64,000 nucleotides of DNA from NCBI GenBank assembly GCA_905182985.1, contig CAJJDN010000054.1, positions 324,025 to 388,024 of the forward strand. Reading direction: 5' to 3'. Made by a program: the position numbers and the translations under genes. The stretch comes from Paramecium sonneborni. Taxonomy: Eukaryota; Ciliophora; Oligohymenophorea; Peniculida; Parameciidae. The notes below the pieces were generated by a model. The model worked only from the letters and a program-made list of their open reading frames with translations, did no database searches and was not told the origin of the DNA. The first letter of the stretch is position 1; every line of letters starts with the position of its first letter. Shown here in pieces: positions 50,226 through 61,092 of the stretch.

Positions 50226-51245
50226 CTAATTATTGAATATAAAAATTATGTTATAACATAATATTCAAATTAGATTATTCAATTAAATCAGAGAAAAATA
50301 AACTATACGTAATTGAATTTAATAAAATAATCCTGTCTGGAATATAAAATATCACTTCAATAAAGCTTGCGAGAAATTGATATATTCATTCTTATATAAG
50401 TTTTAACGATTGATAAATTGCAAACCTGAAAATTACTATTAACCAGTATTTAAATATTTGAATTTTTATGTTGCTCATCTTTTTTGTCATCAACAAAGCT
50501 TGCAAAATTAGCATTGTTCAGATTCTTATACTTTTAGACTGATTGTAAAATTTTTGCTTAATTTAATAATTTATCATATCAAATTGATTACTTATTTGCA
50601 TAGATTTCATAAATATTTTAGCTTGATTTGATTACGTAATTTAAACTCTACAATTAAAATTCAACTTATCGTAGAAATGTTGCAATTTTTTAAAGATTTG
50701 AAATTTTTCAATCTTTTAATTGTTATGAATTCAATATTTAATGATTGTTTTGGAATTTTTATAAAATATTCTCTTTATTAAATGAGATGTTTTGGATTAT
50801 CTTAAGCAAAAATTTTCTCGTAGTCTTGTAATTAGCATTTGGCCCTCAATAATATTTATTAAAATTACATTTTGAAATTAAAGAGATAGAAGAAAACAGC
50901 ATTCCTTCAGTAAAATAAAATTATTTGTCATATTTACAAATAATGATTGTAAGTATGTATAAAACTGAAATTCAAAAAAATATTCTTTATAAAAATTATG
51001 CATTTTAATATATTTAAAAGAATAAAATTTCTGATTTTAGTGCATTTTAGTGCATTTTAATTTTTTTCGTTTATCATTTTTTTAATAATATAAAGTTAGT
51101 TTATATTTTTGATTCTTAACTAATGAAATGAGTAGATCTTGATAATAATTAAAATAATTGTGTAATAGTAAAACTAATAGGTAATTAATAGTTAATCAAT
51201 TTTGATAAGCAGTGTAAATTAGTAAATGTATAGAATCGTTTAACT
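50226..51245. other. Divergent intergenic region
   Basis: About 1 kb between the starts of the membrane protein (minus) and the PX gene (plus). AT-rich. It contains a direct repeat of TTTTAGTGCA (two units near 51037-51059) and no coding remnant that I trust. Confidence 0.45.
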
Positions 51246-52333
51246 ATGAAGATAAATCAAATAATAATAAATTAAATGAAATAATCAGTTTAAAGATACT
51301 CTGTAAAAATCCTATCTCACGAAATAATAGAAAAAAAAGTTTATTACATAATAAATGTTTATAATATTGCAGGTGGGGAACCGAAGGAGACAAGAAAACG
51401 ATTTTCAGAAATAGAATCTATGCATCAAAAAATATTAGATTGGATAAATATTTTTAAAATACGAATTCAAAATCTCAATTTCCCAAAAAAAAAAATATTC
51501 TTTCATACTAATCAAAGTGAAGAAAGTATCTTGAAGCGTGTAAATTTTTTAATTATTAAAGAGAGGAGAACTTTAATCATATTTTAATTAAATATTAACA
51601 TATTCTGAATTGCTGTGTTTGGATGTAGTCGAAGAAATGCTTCCAAAAGAAATATTGAGTTAGAAATAATTTGGATAAAATGTAGATAGAAGATGGTATG
51701 AGATTTAATAATTGAAAGAATAATATTTAGCTAAGCATAGTGATTCTATTTTTTCATTACCTTAAAAAAAGATTGGGAATTCTAATAATAAGTATTAAAG
51801 AAAATAAATATATTAATAGATAACAATATATTTTTAAATTTTAAGATCATAGTATAATAGATGATTGTATCCTATATACAATTGAAGTAAATGATACAAT
51901 AACGAAGAAGAGATGGATGTTTGGTTAACGCTATTAGGATATAAGAGATTATCATAAGCAACTGAAAAATCTTCATTTTGATTTTCCTCTTCCTGATCTG
52001 CCTGAAAAAAGATCTGTAAGTTTAAAAGAAGTAGTTGATTTGTGGGAAAGGAAATCGTAATTGGAGTATTATTTAAATAGATTGTTTAGGTAAAATATTA
52101 GAAATGATTTAGTTATTAAATTATTGTTGAAAATGATGTAATGGTTTTTTTTATAGCTAAAAGTCAACTTGATGGAAATGAAATAGGTTGTAGGTCTTAA
52201 GGAAATTAAAAAAATATATTAGATGTATAGTCTTCATAATATATTATAGTATTCAAGTATTCAATCAAAAAGTCAAACTACTATAGAAAAGATTGATGAT
52301 GAAAAAAGATAATCTAGGCAAATAGTTTGTTGA
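51246..52333 (+). CDS. Tandem PX-domain protein (phosphoinositide binding)
   Basis: About 345 residues, introns at 51540-51561 (22 nt) and 51792-51819 (28 nt). Two PX-like domains in a row. The first (~15-120) has YYIINVYNI, RKRFSEIESMHQKI, a basic Pro-Lys stretch FPKKK and RRGELQSYFNQIL. The second (~175-275) has LYTIEVNDTITKKRW, QRYQDIRDYHKQL, LPDLPEK and RKSQLEYYLNRLF. RRF/RxYxD-like Arg, the P-x-x-P-x-K loop and the later Arg are the lipid-contact positions in PX domains. A basic C-terminal ~60 residues follow. PX proteins bind phosphoinositides on endosomes. The start could be 51246 or 51276, both in frame. Confidence 0.8.
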
Positions 52334-52425
52334 ATAATTATATTAGATATAAAATTTACTTGATATTTTAAATAATTAATTAAAAAAATAAATTTATATT
52401 TTGAATTAAAAATAATTGTTTATGA

Positions 52426-55400
52426 TCAAATTAAAAAATAAATAATTATCGGTACAAGCAGTTTTAGAGCATAAAATTCAAATAAAGTTCTTGTTGTCCC
52501 TTTGACCATGAGAGGTTTAGATGAAAATTATGAATTGGATTCTTAAACTATAAAGATAAAATAATCACTATCTTAAACAAGATTAGTAAACTTAATAGTT
52601 CCATCCTAAAAATAGAAAATTAAATTACAGATGAAGACGTGTAATGTTCAACAAGAATTCCTTAATAATTTTCTCCTCTAGAAATTTATTATCCAGTTGG
52701 GCTTATTATGATCTCTAGAATAAAATTAAATAGTAAACATTATGCATAATAATCGATTCTTGTGAAATTGGCTTTACGGTCAGATAATGGCTCACAAATT
52801 TATGAGAGATAATTAATGCTCAAAACCTTACAAGTGTAATCACTGGTATCAGGAACATAGGGATCAGATCTTAAAACATCTATAGTTTCAGTGGAATTAT
52901 TAGTGTTATCATTATTACCAGTATCTGTATTAGTATCATTAGTAGTATCATCAGTTGTATCTGTAGAGTTATTAGTTGTTGTTGTATCTGTAGAATTATT
53001 AGTTGTATCTGTTGTAGAGTCGTTAGTGGTTGGAGTTGTAGAATCATTAGTTGTATCTGTTGTAGTAGTAGTTGTATCTGTTGTAGTAGTAGTTGAACCT
53101 GTAGGATCTTATAAAATTCTTCTGCTTCTCAATACTGAAGGATCTGATGCAAAATGGTTTACATAGATATATGAAGGATTTCTAAGGGCTATTGCATGAA
53201 TCTTGCCTTAAAGTCCTGATATAGTCAAAGATGTATTAGAATCAGCAGAAACTAATGGAGTGGATGTTATTGTGAGAGAATCTAAATGAGGATCTGTATA
53301 GTTTGTTGTATTGAATTATAAAATTACAGGAGCCTCTGCTAAATTTCCAGAATAATCTTCAACAAAGGCCACAAATTAATATGCTGTTGCTACTTTTAAT
53401 GAATCTACTAAAATTAAATACTCAAATGTTGGAGAATCATACACATATTCACCAAAAATAAAAGGATAGTTAAAGTAATCGTAGGGTAAAGTTTTATTTT
53501 TAATTTACTCGAATGTTATTTCTCGAATAAATGTAGGTACTATTGCAAAATAGATTGTACATGGCTCATTTGTAATTATACGAACTTAAACCAATTAATC
53601 CGCAGCAAGTACAATCTATTTAACAACAATAAACGGAATATTTATATCAGGATTTATTACACTAAAATTTCTTACTCTATTTGCAACTTAAAATGTAGAC
53701 TTGTCATCTCCTGATATTATTGTCAACAATTATCCTATTGCTCCTTATGTATCCTTTCCACATGATACCCAAAATTAACCTGTTTTCTAACCATCACTAA
53801 GAGTTACTGTTTTTGGAAATACAGCTGAATATTTTGGTTAGTTATTTAGTAGATAAAATGAAAATATTATCGGTTTATATGATCCATATGACATCTCAAC
53901 ATTTTATACATCACTTCTCCCTCCGGCTGGAACTTCAAATATATCACTAACACTAATTGAAATATCTAAAATTTATAATTAATATTACTTTTATATCTTT
54001 ATATCCATAAATAAATTGGACGAACTGGTATATAATCACTTACATCATGTGTAAATTTAATAACTACTCTCAAAACACTAATTGATGTATCTATACCTAT
54101 TCGAAATTATCCAGTCTTATCACCAGCTTCTATTACCATAGGAGTAATTGTTAAGATTTCATTGAAAGCTTCATCAAATAATGGATTAATTTGCATAGTT
54201 TGTGTTGCTGCTTCAAAAGGTAATAAAGACAAGGTAATATTATTGGTATAAGTTCCAGCCTCAATATAATGATTAGGATCGTCATCGTCAATAATAATCA
54301 ATTTACCTGCATGTTTGAAGTCAGGTGTTAGAGGTTGCATGAGGTTCCAATAGGTTTACATAATGATTTATTTAGTGTTGCCATCATAGAGGGATAAATC
54401 AGGATATCCTGGACAAATCCCTTCATCCAATGGATTAGGTAATTGTTTTACTACAATTTAAAAAGTTTTGGTTGTGTCAGCTGCAAAAGTAGTATCAAAA
54501 CTAAAACTATTTCCAGAAGGTTGAACATCAAAAGAATTTGTATCCAAAGTAAGTTTCTTTTCACTCCAAAGAGCTGCAATTTAATATCCTTTTTAAAAAT
54601 CAAGTTTTAACATGGTAGGAGATCCATTAATTTCAGGTAGTAATTGTAGAGTATAATCAGCATAATCTCTAGTGTTGGATGAAGTGATGAACAATTATTA
54701 TAATTAAAGAATGGAAGCAGCAGAAGTGAATGAAAGTGCACCTAGATTAGAAACAAATTCCTAAGCATGAGTAGCATTAGACATAATGTATGCTCTAATA
54801 CCTTACTTGATTTACTTATTATTACTAGTAATAATTTAATTAGGATTTCTAACTCCTTTGATGATGATAACAAATCCATCAGTATTAGGAGTATAAGCCT
54901 TTAAATTAGATAATGTGATTTGCCATGCAGAAACACTACATTGAATAGGGTCATTGGTTGCTTTACTAAGTAATGGGATATCACATCCTACACTTCCTCC
55001 TAATCCATAAGGGAACATTTATGGGAATTCTACAACAATAGTTGCAGTAGTCTTGATATCTAAGGAAGGTTTAAGAGTAATTTCAAAAGTTGCTTATACT
55101 CCTTCAGTAGTTGGATAAAATAGTAGGGAATATTGAGTGTTGTTCATAAACGTAGCTTATAACCCTGAGATTGCTTTTCTATTTGTTTCTGTTGTACCAC
55201 TATCATCTAGTACAACAGCATCATAGAGAGTTTAGATAACAAGCACACCAGAGTTTTTGTCTTCATTGAAATTACGAACATTCAATATTTTAACAATTAC
55301 TGGTTCCATTCCTGCTTCTATTCTTAATTCAGTATCTAATGTAATTGTAATTATCAATTTTTCACTATTAATTGTGCAATCTTCCATTGTTTTTAATGAT

Positions 55401-58400
55401 CCACTGACATAACATCTAATGTCTGAATCATCAGTTATTGTATCCAGAAAAGAGTAAGGATAATCTTTAAGTGGTGTTATTGCGAGGTTAGGTATAAGAG
55501 TTGAAGGAACCCATTATGAAGTAGCTAAGAAATCTGATGGAAATGTTATAATGATTTAGCCCTTTTTGGGAATATTTCTAGTGGGATAGAAACTAATTTC
55601 ATAAGTAGCTGGGAATATGGAATCTGGAGGAGATCCATTATCTGGATACATTCTAAAATAATTGAATATTATTTCTCCTATTGGTACTTATTAAATAATT
55701 GTCATGGCTGTCACATCTGTTGTAGAATCAATTAAATAATTCTCTTAAGTCAATGATGAAACTCCAAATAAATTTGTTAATCCAGCTTTTGGTGGATTCT
55801 TCACTCCGGTCATTTTTATACTGATCACTGTTCCTTTTTTATAAGGTTTGAATTGTTCAACTATAAATATGTTTACATTTGCACTGCCTTTAAATTTATC
55901 ACTCTAAGGTTCTAATCCTTATTTGACATCTAAAATTATTTTTTTATCTGTTTTATCTGCTTCAGCATTGTCACCATGATCGTAAAAGTTTACAGCATAA
56001 ATCAAATATATTTTACCACCTGCAGGTATATCATTATTAAATGAAAACAACCAATTATATTCTACATCAATCATATTTGCTTCGTATCTTCTAGATGTTA
56101 CTTAAACTGATTTAGCAGATCCTGGACTAAAATTTGACAAATCTTAAAAGATCATCCTTTCCCATTATTATTTATCTTTTATTGTAATAATCTGAATAAA
56201 TCCTATTGGATCAGCTGCATAGTATGGATTAATAAAATTCTTTAAGTAAAAAGTAACATCAAGAGCACTTGCTCCTGGAATATCTATCAAAGCAGTTGGA
56301 ATAACAACTACCCAACCTACTTCTCTATATGCATAACAATTTAATTGAATCAGCAATCCCAAACTACATTAAACATTCTTATTAACTATATAAGCTTATG
56401 GATTTGTAGTAGGTAATTATGGAAATATAAATATTATGCCTTAGCTGGTATCGACTGCAGATTTTAAAGGTTTTGTAGATCCAGGTTCATATCTAATCTA
56501 TATGCTTGACTACTCATTTATTATAGATGGTACAAATCTTGGAGATGTTTAAGATGGCAATCCACCAACTAAATTATCATTATATTTGTTCTTTACTACA
56601 ATCCTAGGTAGAACTGCAGGAAATATTAAATTTACATCACTAGCCTCATTTTAATACATAATATATTATCTTCTATTCTTTTTCATTAAAATCTTTATTG
56701 TTACAGAAGCTGTGGATCTACATAAATCATCTACAGTAACCAAATAAGATTCACATTCAGGATTCTAAATGTTTGGTAAATGTAATTCAAATTAATCATT
56801 TTTTAATACTGCTCTGTAATGATGTACTTTCACTCTTGCAGGATCAGGAGTACTACTTGGTTTATTTAATGTACATTTTATTTCAGAATTTCCACTTAAT
56901 GGTTGTAATTTAGAATAACCATAACAAGGAAATTCTGATTGATCTGTTAAACCTGTTCCTAAGTCAGTTAAAAATTAATAATTAGCAGGTGCTGGATGAA
57001 ATGAATCTACACTCTAAAATTCAACCCAAATCTCTGAAGTCATAATACTATAATCAGATTGCCATTAAGAACTAGGAATATCATTTAATGCTGGAAACTT
57101 GAAATACACCAAAGTCTTTGTAGATTAATCTTATGATAATCTAAAAGATTATATCGATGTTAGTTTATAAGGAAGAACCTAAAAATAAACTGTCTTTCTT
57201 GAAACAACAACATTTAAATTGTTTAATAAATTCACACCTAAAACATATTCCCCTGGTGTTGCAGGATGTTTCACACCTACTATTGTTAACTAATTATCAA
57301 TTGTTGATGAAAATGCTGTATTTCCAAAAGTGAATGTCACTATTGATCCACTATTTGAACAACTACCAGTATCAGTCACAGCTGCATCATTCACTGCTGT
57401 GCATGATAAACCACTAAATGAAAAATCTGAACTAAATATTAATTTTAATTTAAATGATGTTGCTGGAACTACACCATTTTTCCAATTCACAACCCAAGTA
57501 GCTGTTTATCCTGCTCTTTGATGATCTGCTGTAGGAAATGTTATATCAAATGTTCCAAATTATGCGAATGATTACAATGTCAATCCTGTTCCACCTGAAA
57601 ATGTATCAACTAATTATAGTGAAGCTGAATCTTAATATGTCTTTATTTCTAAGTTTGATAAAGGACTGCTTCCTGGATTTGTGGCTTTGAATTATACAAA
57701 TATTTATGTTTTTGGTTAAACTCTTTTAAAGTTAGAAATTGTAAATAGATTTCCTACTTGAATACAATTTACCTATATACTTTCACTTTAATCATACAAT
57801 CCATCTGTTACATAACATGGTTCAAATAAACCTCCACTTAACCAATTAATTTATATTTAACCTGTTGTTTCAACTGCATTTACTAAGGAAAATTATATTT
57901 GATATATTGTGACATCATTTATTGATATTACTTCTGTTTATCCATTTAATGTACTATGAGCAGATACTTTCACATCTGTTAATACTCCAGGAGTAATTGA
58001 TGGTAAATTTACTCCCTTCTTTTAATTCAATATTGTATTTGTATTATTTGTCCACGTTCTTAATGTGAACTATCCTGGAATACCAGAATATTTTGGATTT
58101 ATTATTCCCGATATCTCAAAATCAAATGATCCAACAGCCTAATCATCTTCAAAACCTATTATTGAAAAAATCATCCCATCTCTCGTGATATTACCTTTTA
58201 AAGTTGTTGTGCTTGAGTAATGACTTTATGATATTGCCAAAATTGATTGAGATAAATCTAAACTCAATCTCCCTTCTTTTGGTATTATAATATTTGTTAA
58301 AAATGTAAACGTCACTTTATTTATTAAGTTTACTCCAGAAGCAGAGTATAATGTAATTATTGAAGTTAAATCAACTGCTGCCTTTGCTATTCCAACTTTT

Positions 58401-58882
58401 CCAAATGCATAATTAAAATCAATTAAATTTACATCCTTCTTATAAACATTATTTCTACGAGTTTCTAATTTAAAGTTCCCTGTTCCTCCATATAAAGGAT
58501 TAGGAATTGATGGTATTGTTACTTTGTAATTACCTGCTTTAACATCAGGTAGGCCTATTTTAAAAACTGAAGGGGAATGATCTCCTGCATTATAAGGTAT
58601 ATACAAACAACTACTTCCAGAGAGTATATACCATTTAAGTAAATCAGGGTTCCATTTCTAAAGAGTAATTTTATAGTCCGTATTAACTGTTGGGAAACCA
58701 GTATATTAACTGGGAAATTTAATAAGTAATTAATCACCTTTGAACATATCAGTCTCTGTAGTAAATGTAAAGGTATAATCTGAAATTTCTAATTGATTAT
58801 TAACTGATGGTTCAATTGGCTTTCTAAGATAAGGTGAGATTTCCCCACTTCTTACTAGAAAAAGTAAATAAAATAAAATCAT
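52426..58882 (-). CDS. Very large secreted/surface protein with Thr-rich stalk
   Basis: About 2136 residues; one frame from 58882 to 53989, then introns at 53966-53988 and 52606-52628. Signal peptide MILFYLLFLVRSGEIS. The body (~1-1800) is beta-strand-rich, with recurring modules built around hydrophobic strands, F(P/K)xx and G.KNP/G.xNP turns (for example TMTGVKNPP, KGVRNPN), probably Ig-like or cadherin-like sandwiches, with few Cys. Near residues 1965-2020 lies a mucin-like Thr/Asp/Asn/Ser tract. A small Cys-containing domain and a C-terminal hydrophobic end (LLVPIIIYFLI) follow and may be a membrane or GPI anchor. No known family is certain. Convergent with the PX gene, 92 bp between stops. 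Confidence 0.85.
52888..53105. repeat. Degenerate Thr/Asp/Asn-coding repeat (stalk)
   Basis: Irregular repeats of GTAGTAGTAGTTGTATCTGTT-like units; on the minus strand they code TTTTTDTTNDST-type sequence in the surface protein. The repeats stay in frame, so copy number may vary. They also create an artificial Val/Ser-rich open frame on the plus strand. Confidence 0.85.
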
Positions 58883-60275
58883 ATTATTATATATATTATT
58901 TGTTTAGATTTAGACAACTATTTACTAAATTCTTATTTTTTATAATTATTCTAATCATTATTAGTTAGAAAATTTGGTTCTGTCATCTTCATATTTGAAG
59001 AAATCCATTTCTTATAATTTAAAAATAACATATATCATACAGCAATAGTTTAGTACACTATAAGTCTAAATTGGTTCTATTATTATTAGAATTTTTAATC
59101 AGACAAAATAATATTTGCTAGAATAAAAATTGTGCGTCCTTTTCAATAAATCTTTTAGTTAGCTTAAAATTATAGAAATTTTTGTTGAATTTTTTATAAT
59201 CTTATTATAATCTATTTAAAAAGTTGATTTCAAAATTCAGGTTTATTATTTGATGCATTATCTAATATAACATTTTCTAAATTAAAGAATTCTTTTTAAT
59301 ATATTCATTTCCTAAACTGTTCTTTTTTTGATTGTATTTAGCAAAAGTTTTAAAAGGAGAAATGTTTTTTTTTTTTCTTTATTACTATACTTTATAAATA
59401 AACTAGCTCTCTCTAATTTAGATTATTTTTAGAAGGTAAAATTTATTTTAATTCTGAAATTATTGCTTAGGATAAAAGCAATTAGTTTCAAAATCATTTA
59501 AAATTTTATTAAAAATAAAATCTGAAATCATAACATCTCCTTTATACATAATTATGCTGTAGTATTTTCTTATAATACATTGCTTTATATCCTTTAATTA
59601 TTTGATAAAAAAGAATAATTATAGCTTTTCTTCTTGACAAATATTTCAATTTTTTTGATGAGGAAATTTTTTTAGGAATATAAAGGGATTCAAATTTTCT
59701 ATTTTGAATTTTCTCTCTAGATATAAATGCTATTTAAATTTCTTTAAAATTACTGAGCTGGAATATTGCAATTAATGCTTAAGTTAATATTTAAAGAAAC
59801 ATAATTTAGTAATTATCATTCCTTTTATATTGATAATTTAAAGTTCTAATATCTCTTATGATTTTAGTTCTCAAATAAGTTTTTCAAATATACCCTTTTA
59901 GCAGATATTATGTATAATAAAACATAAAAGATGAATTAATTGATTGAATAGAATATATCTTTGTTTTTTATAAATGAAATATTATAATTTAATAATTATA
60001 AAAAAGAATCATAAAAAAAGATAGTTAAAATGTTTGTTAAAATAAGATAATTGCATAGGCAACAAATATTACAAAGAACTTGAGTGTTTAATTTAAATTT
60101 TAGTGTATAGTAATTCAGAATAATCTAATTTTTAAGATCATAAGTAAATAGTTTATATAAGCTTAAGATGATATGTTTGAAACTTTTAAGCTTTTGGATG
60201 TAGTAACCATTTTGATTTATTGATTTATTTTATGTAAAAAAAAACGGATTTATATTAGTTATTAATTAAATTACC
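58883..60275. other. Divergent intergenic region
   Basis: About 1.4 kb between the starts of the surface protein (minus) and the small secreted protein (plus), the longest gene-free stretch seen. AT-rich with long T runs (59360-59380). No coding remnant or repeat identified. Confidence 0.45.
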
Positions 60276-60601
60276 ATGAAGATGGTCATCTTGATTCTGA
60301 TTTTAACAATATTGAATACATAGGCTTAAACATCATTAAGAGGCAAGAATAAAATTGGTATGAGTGGCCTTTATTAAGACTAGAGTAGAACGAGGAATAA
60401 TCGTTTTTGCCGAATGATTATGTATCAGAACTAAAAGAATACTCATTGTTTGTTCAATTAACAAAGCCTTTCTATGAGACTGCACCTATGGATGTTATGC
60501 TACTTAATCATGAGATGGAAATAGCTCGAATGATGGGTAATTCTGGAGTAACAATGATGAATTATGTGCTTGAAGAGTCACCTTTCCGTCCTGCTTGGTG
60601 A
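60276..60601 (+). CDS. Small secreted protein, Met-rich C-terminal half
   Basis: About 99 residues, one 26-nt intron at 60358-60383. Signal peptide MKMVILILILTILNTQAQ, then a short basic stretch and a mature part with NDYVSELKEYSLFVQL and a Met-rich segment (MDVMLLNHEMEIARMM, VTMMNYVLE), ending FRPAW. No Cys in the mature part. Family not recognised. The intron choice is fixed by frame: only the 26-nt one joins signal peptide and mature part. An unseen further exon is possible because the end is abrupt. Confidence 0.65.
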
Positions 60602-61092
60602 GAAAATTAAATGGCATTATGTGATGATTCCTATTCATTATGGAATTAACAACCTAAAATTACCACATTTATTATTTGCATACATAAAAAGTTCATATCT
60701 AGTAATATATCTCAGCTGAACATAGAATCAAAGAAAGGAATGATGTTCAATTGAAAATAAGTAGAGATCTTTTTACATTAGTATTTCTTCGTATCCTAAA
60801 ATTAATAACGCAATTCAATTTAATTATTCATTTATCTTGTTCATTAACAATAAAGACACAAAATTATCAATTACTTATTATTTAATAACAATAGTTAACC
60901 TAAAATATATATGTTATTGTAATTAGCCAATAAGCTATTATGGTAATTCATTTTCTTATAAAATCACTTATTCTATCATTCAATAATTGATATTAATTTC
61001 ATGACTAAGATCAGTTATCTAAATCTGATCAACAACAATAATTATATGACAATTTCTATGTGAATATATCTATTTCTAGTTAATTATAAAAA
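60602..61092. other. Intergenic spacer
   Basis: About 490 bp between two plus-strand genes. An ATG near 60611 opens a ~45-codon frame (MALCDDSYSLWNQQ), but it ends at TGA and has no visible joining intron. Otherwise nothing recognised. Confidence 0.4.

Noticed and set aside
52891..53166. Val/Ser-rich open frame on the plus strand
   Set aside because: It is the antisense of the Thr/Asp repeat in the surface protein gene; its composition is a by-product of that repeat.
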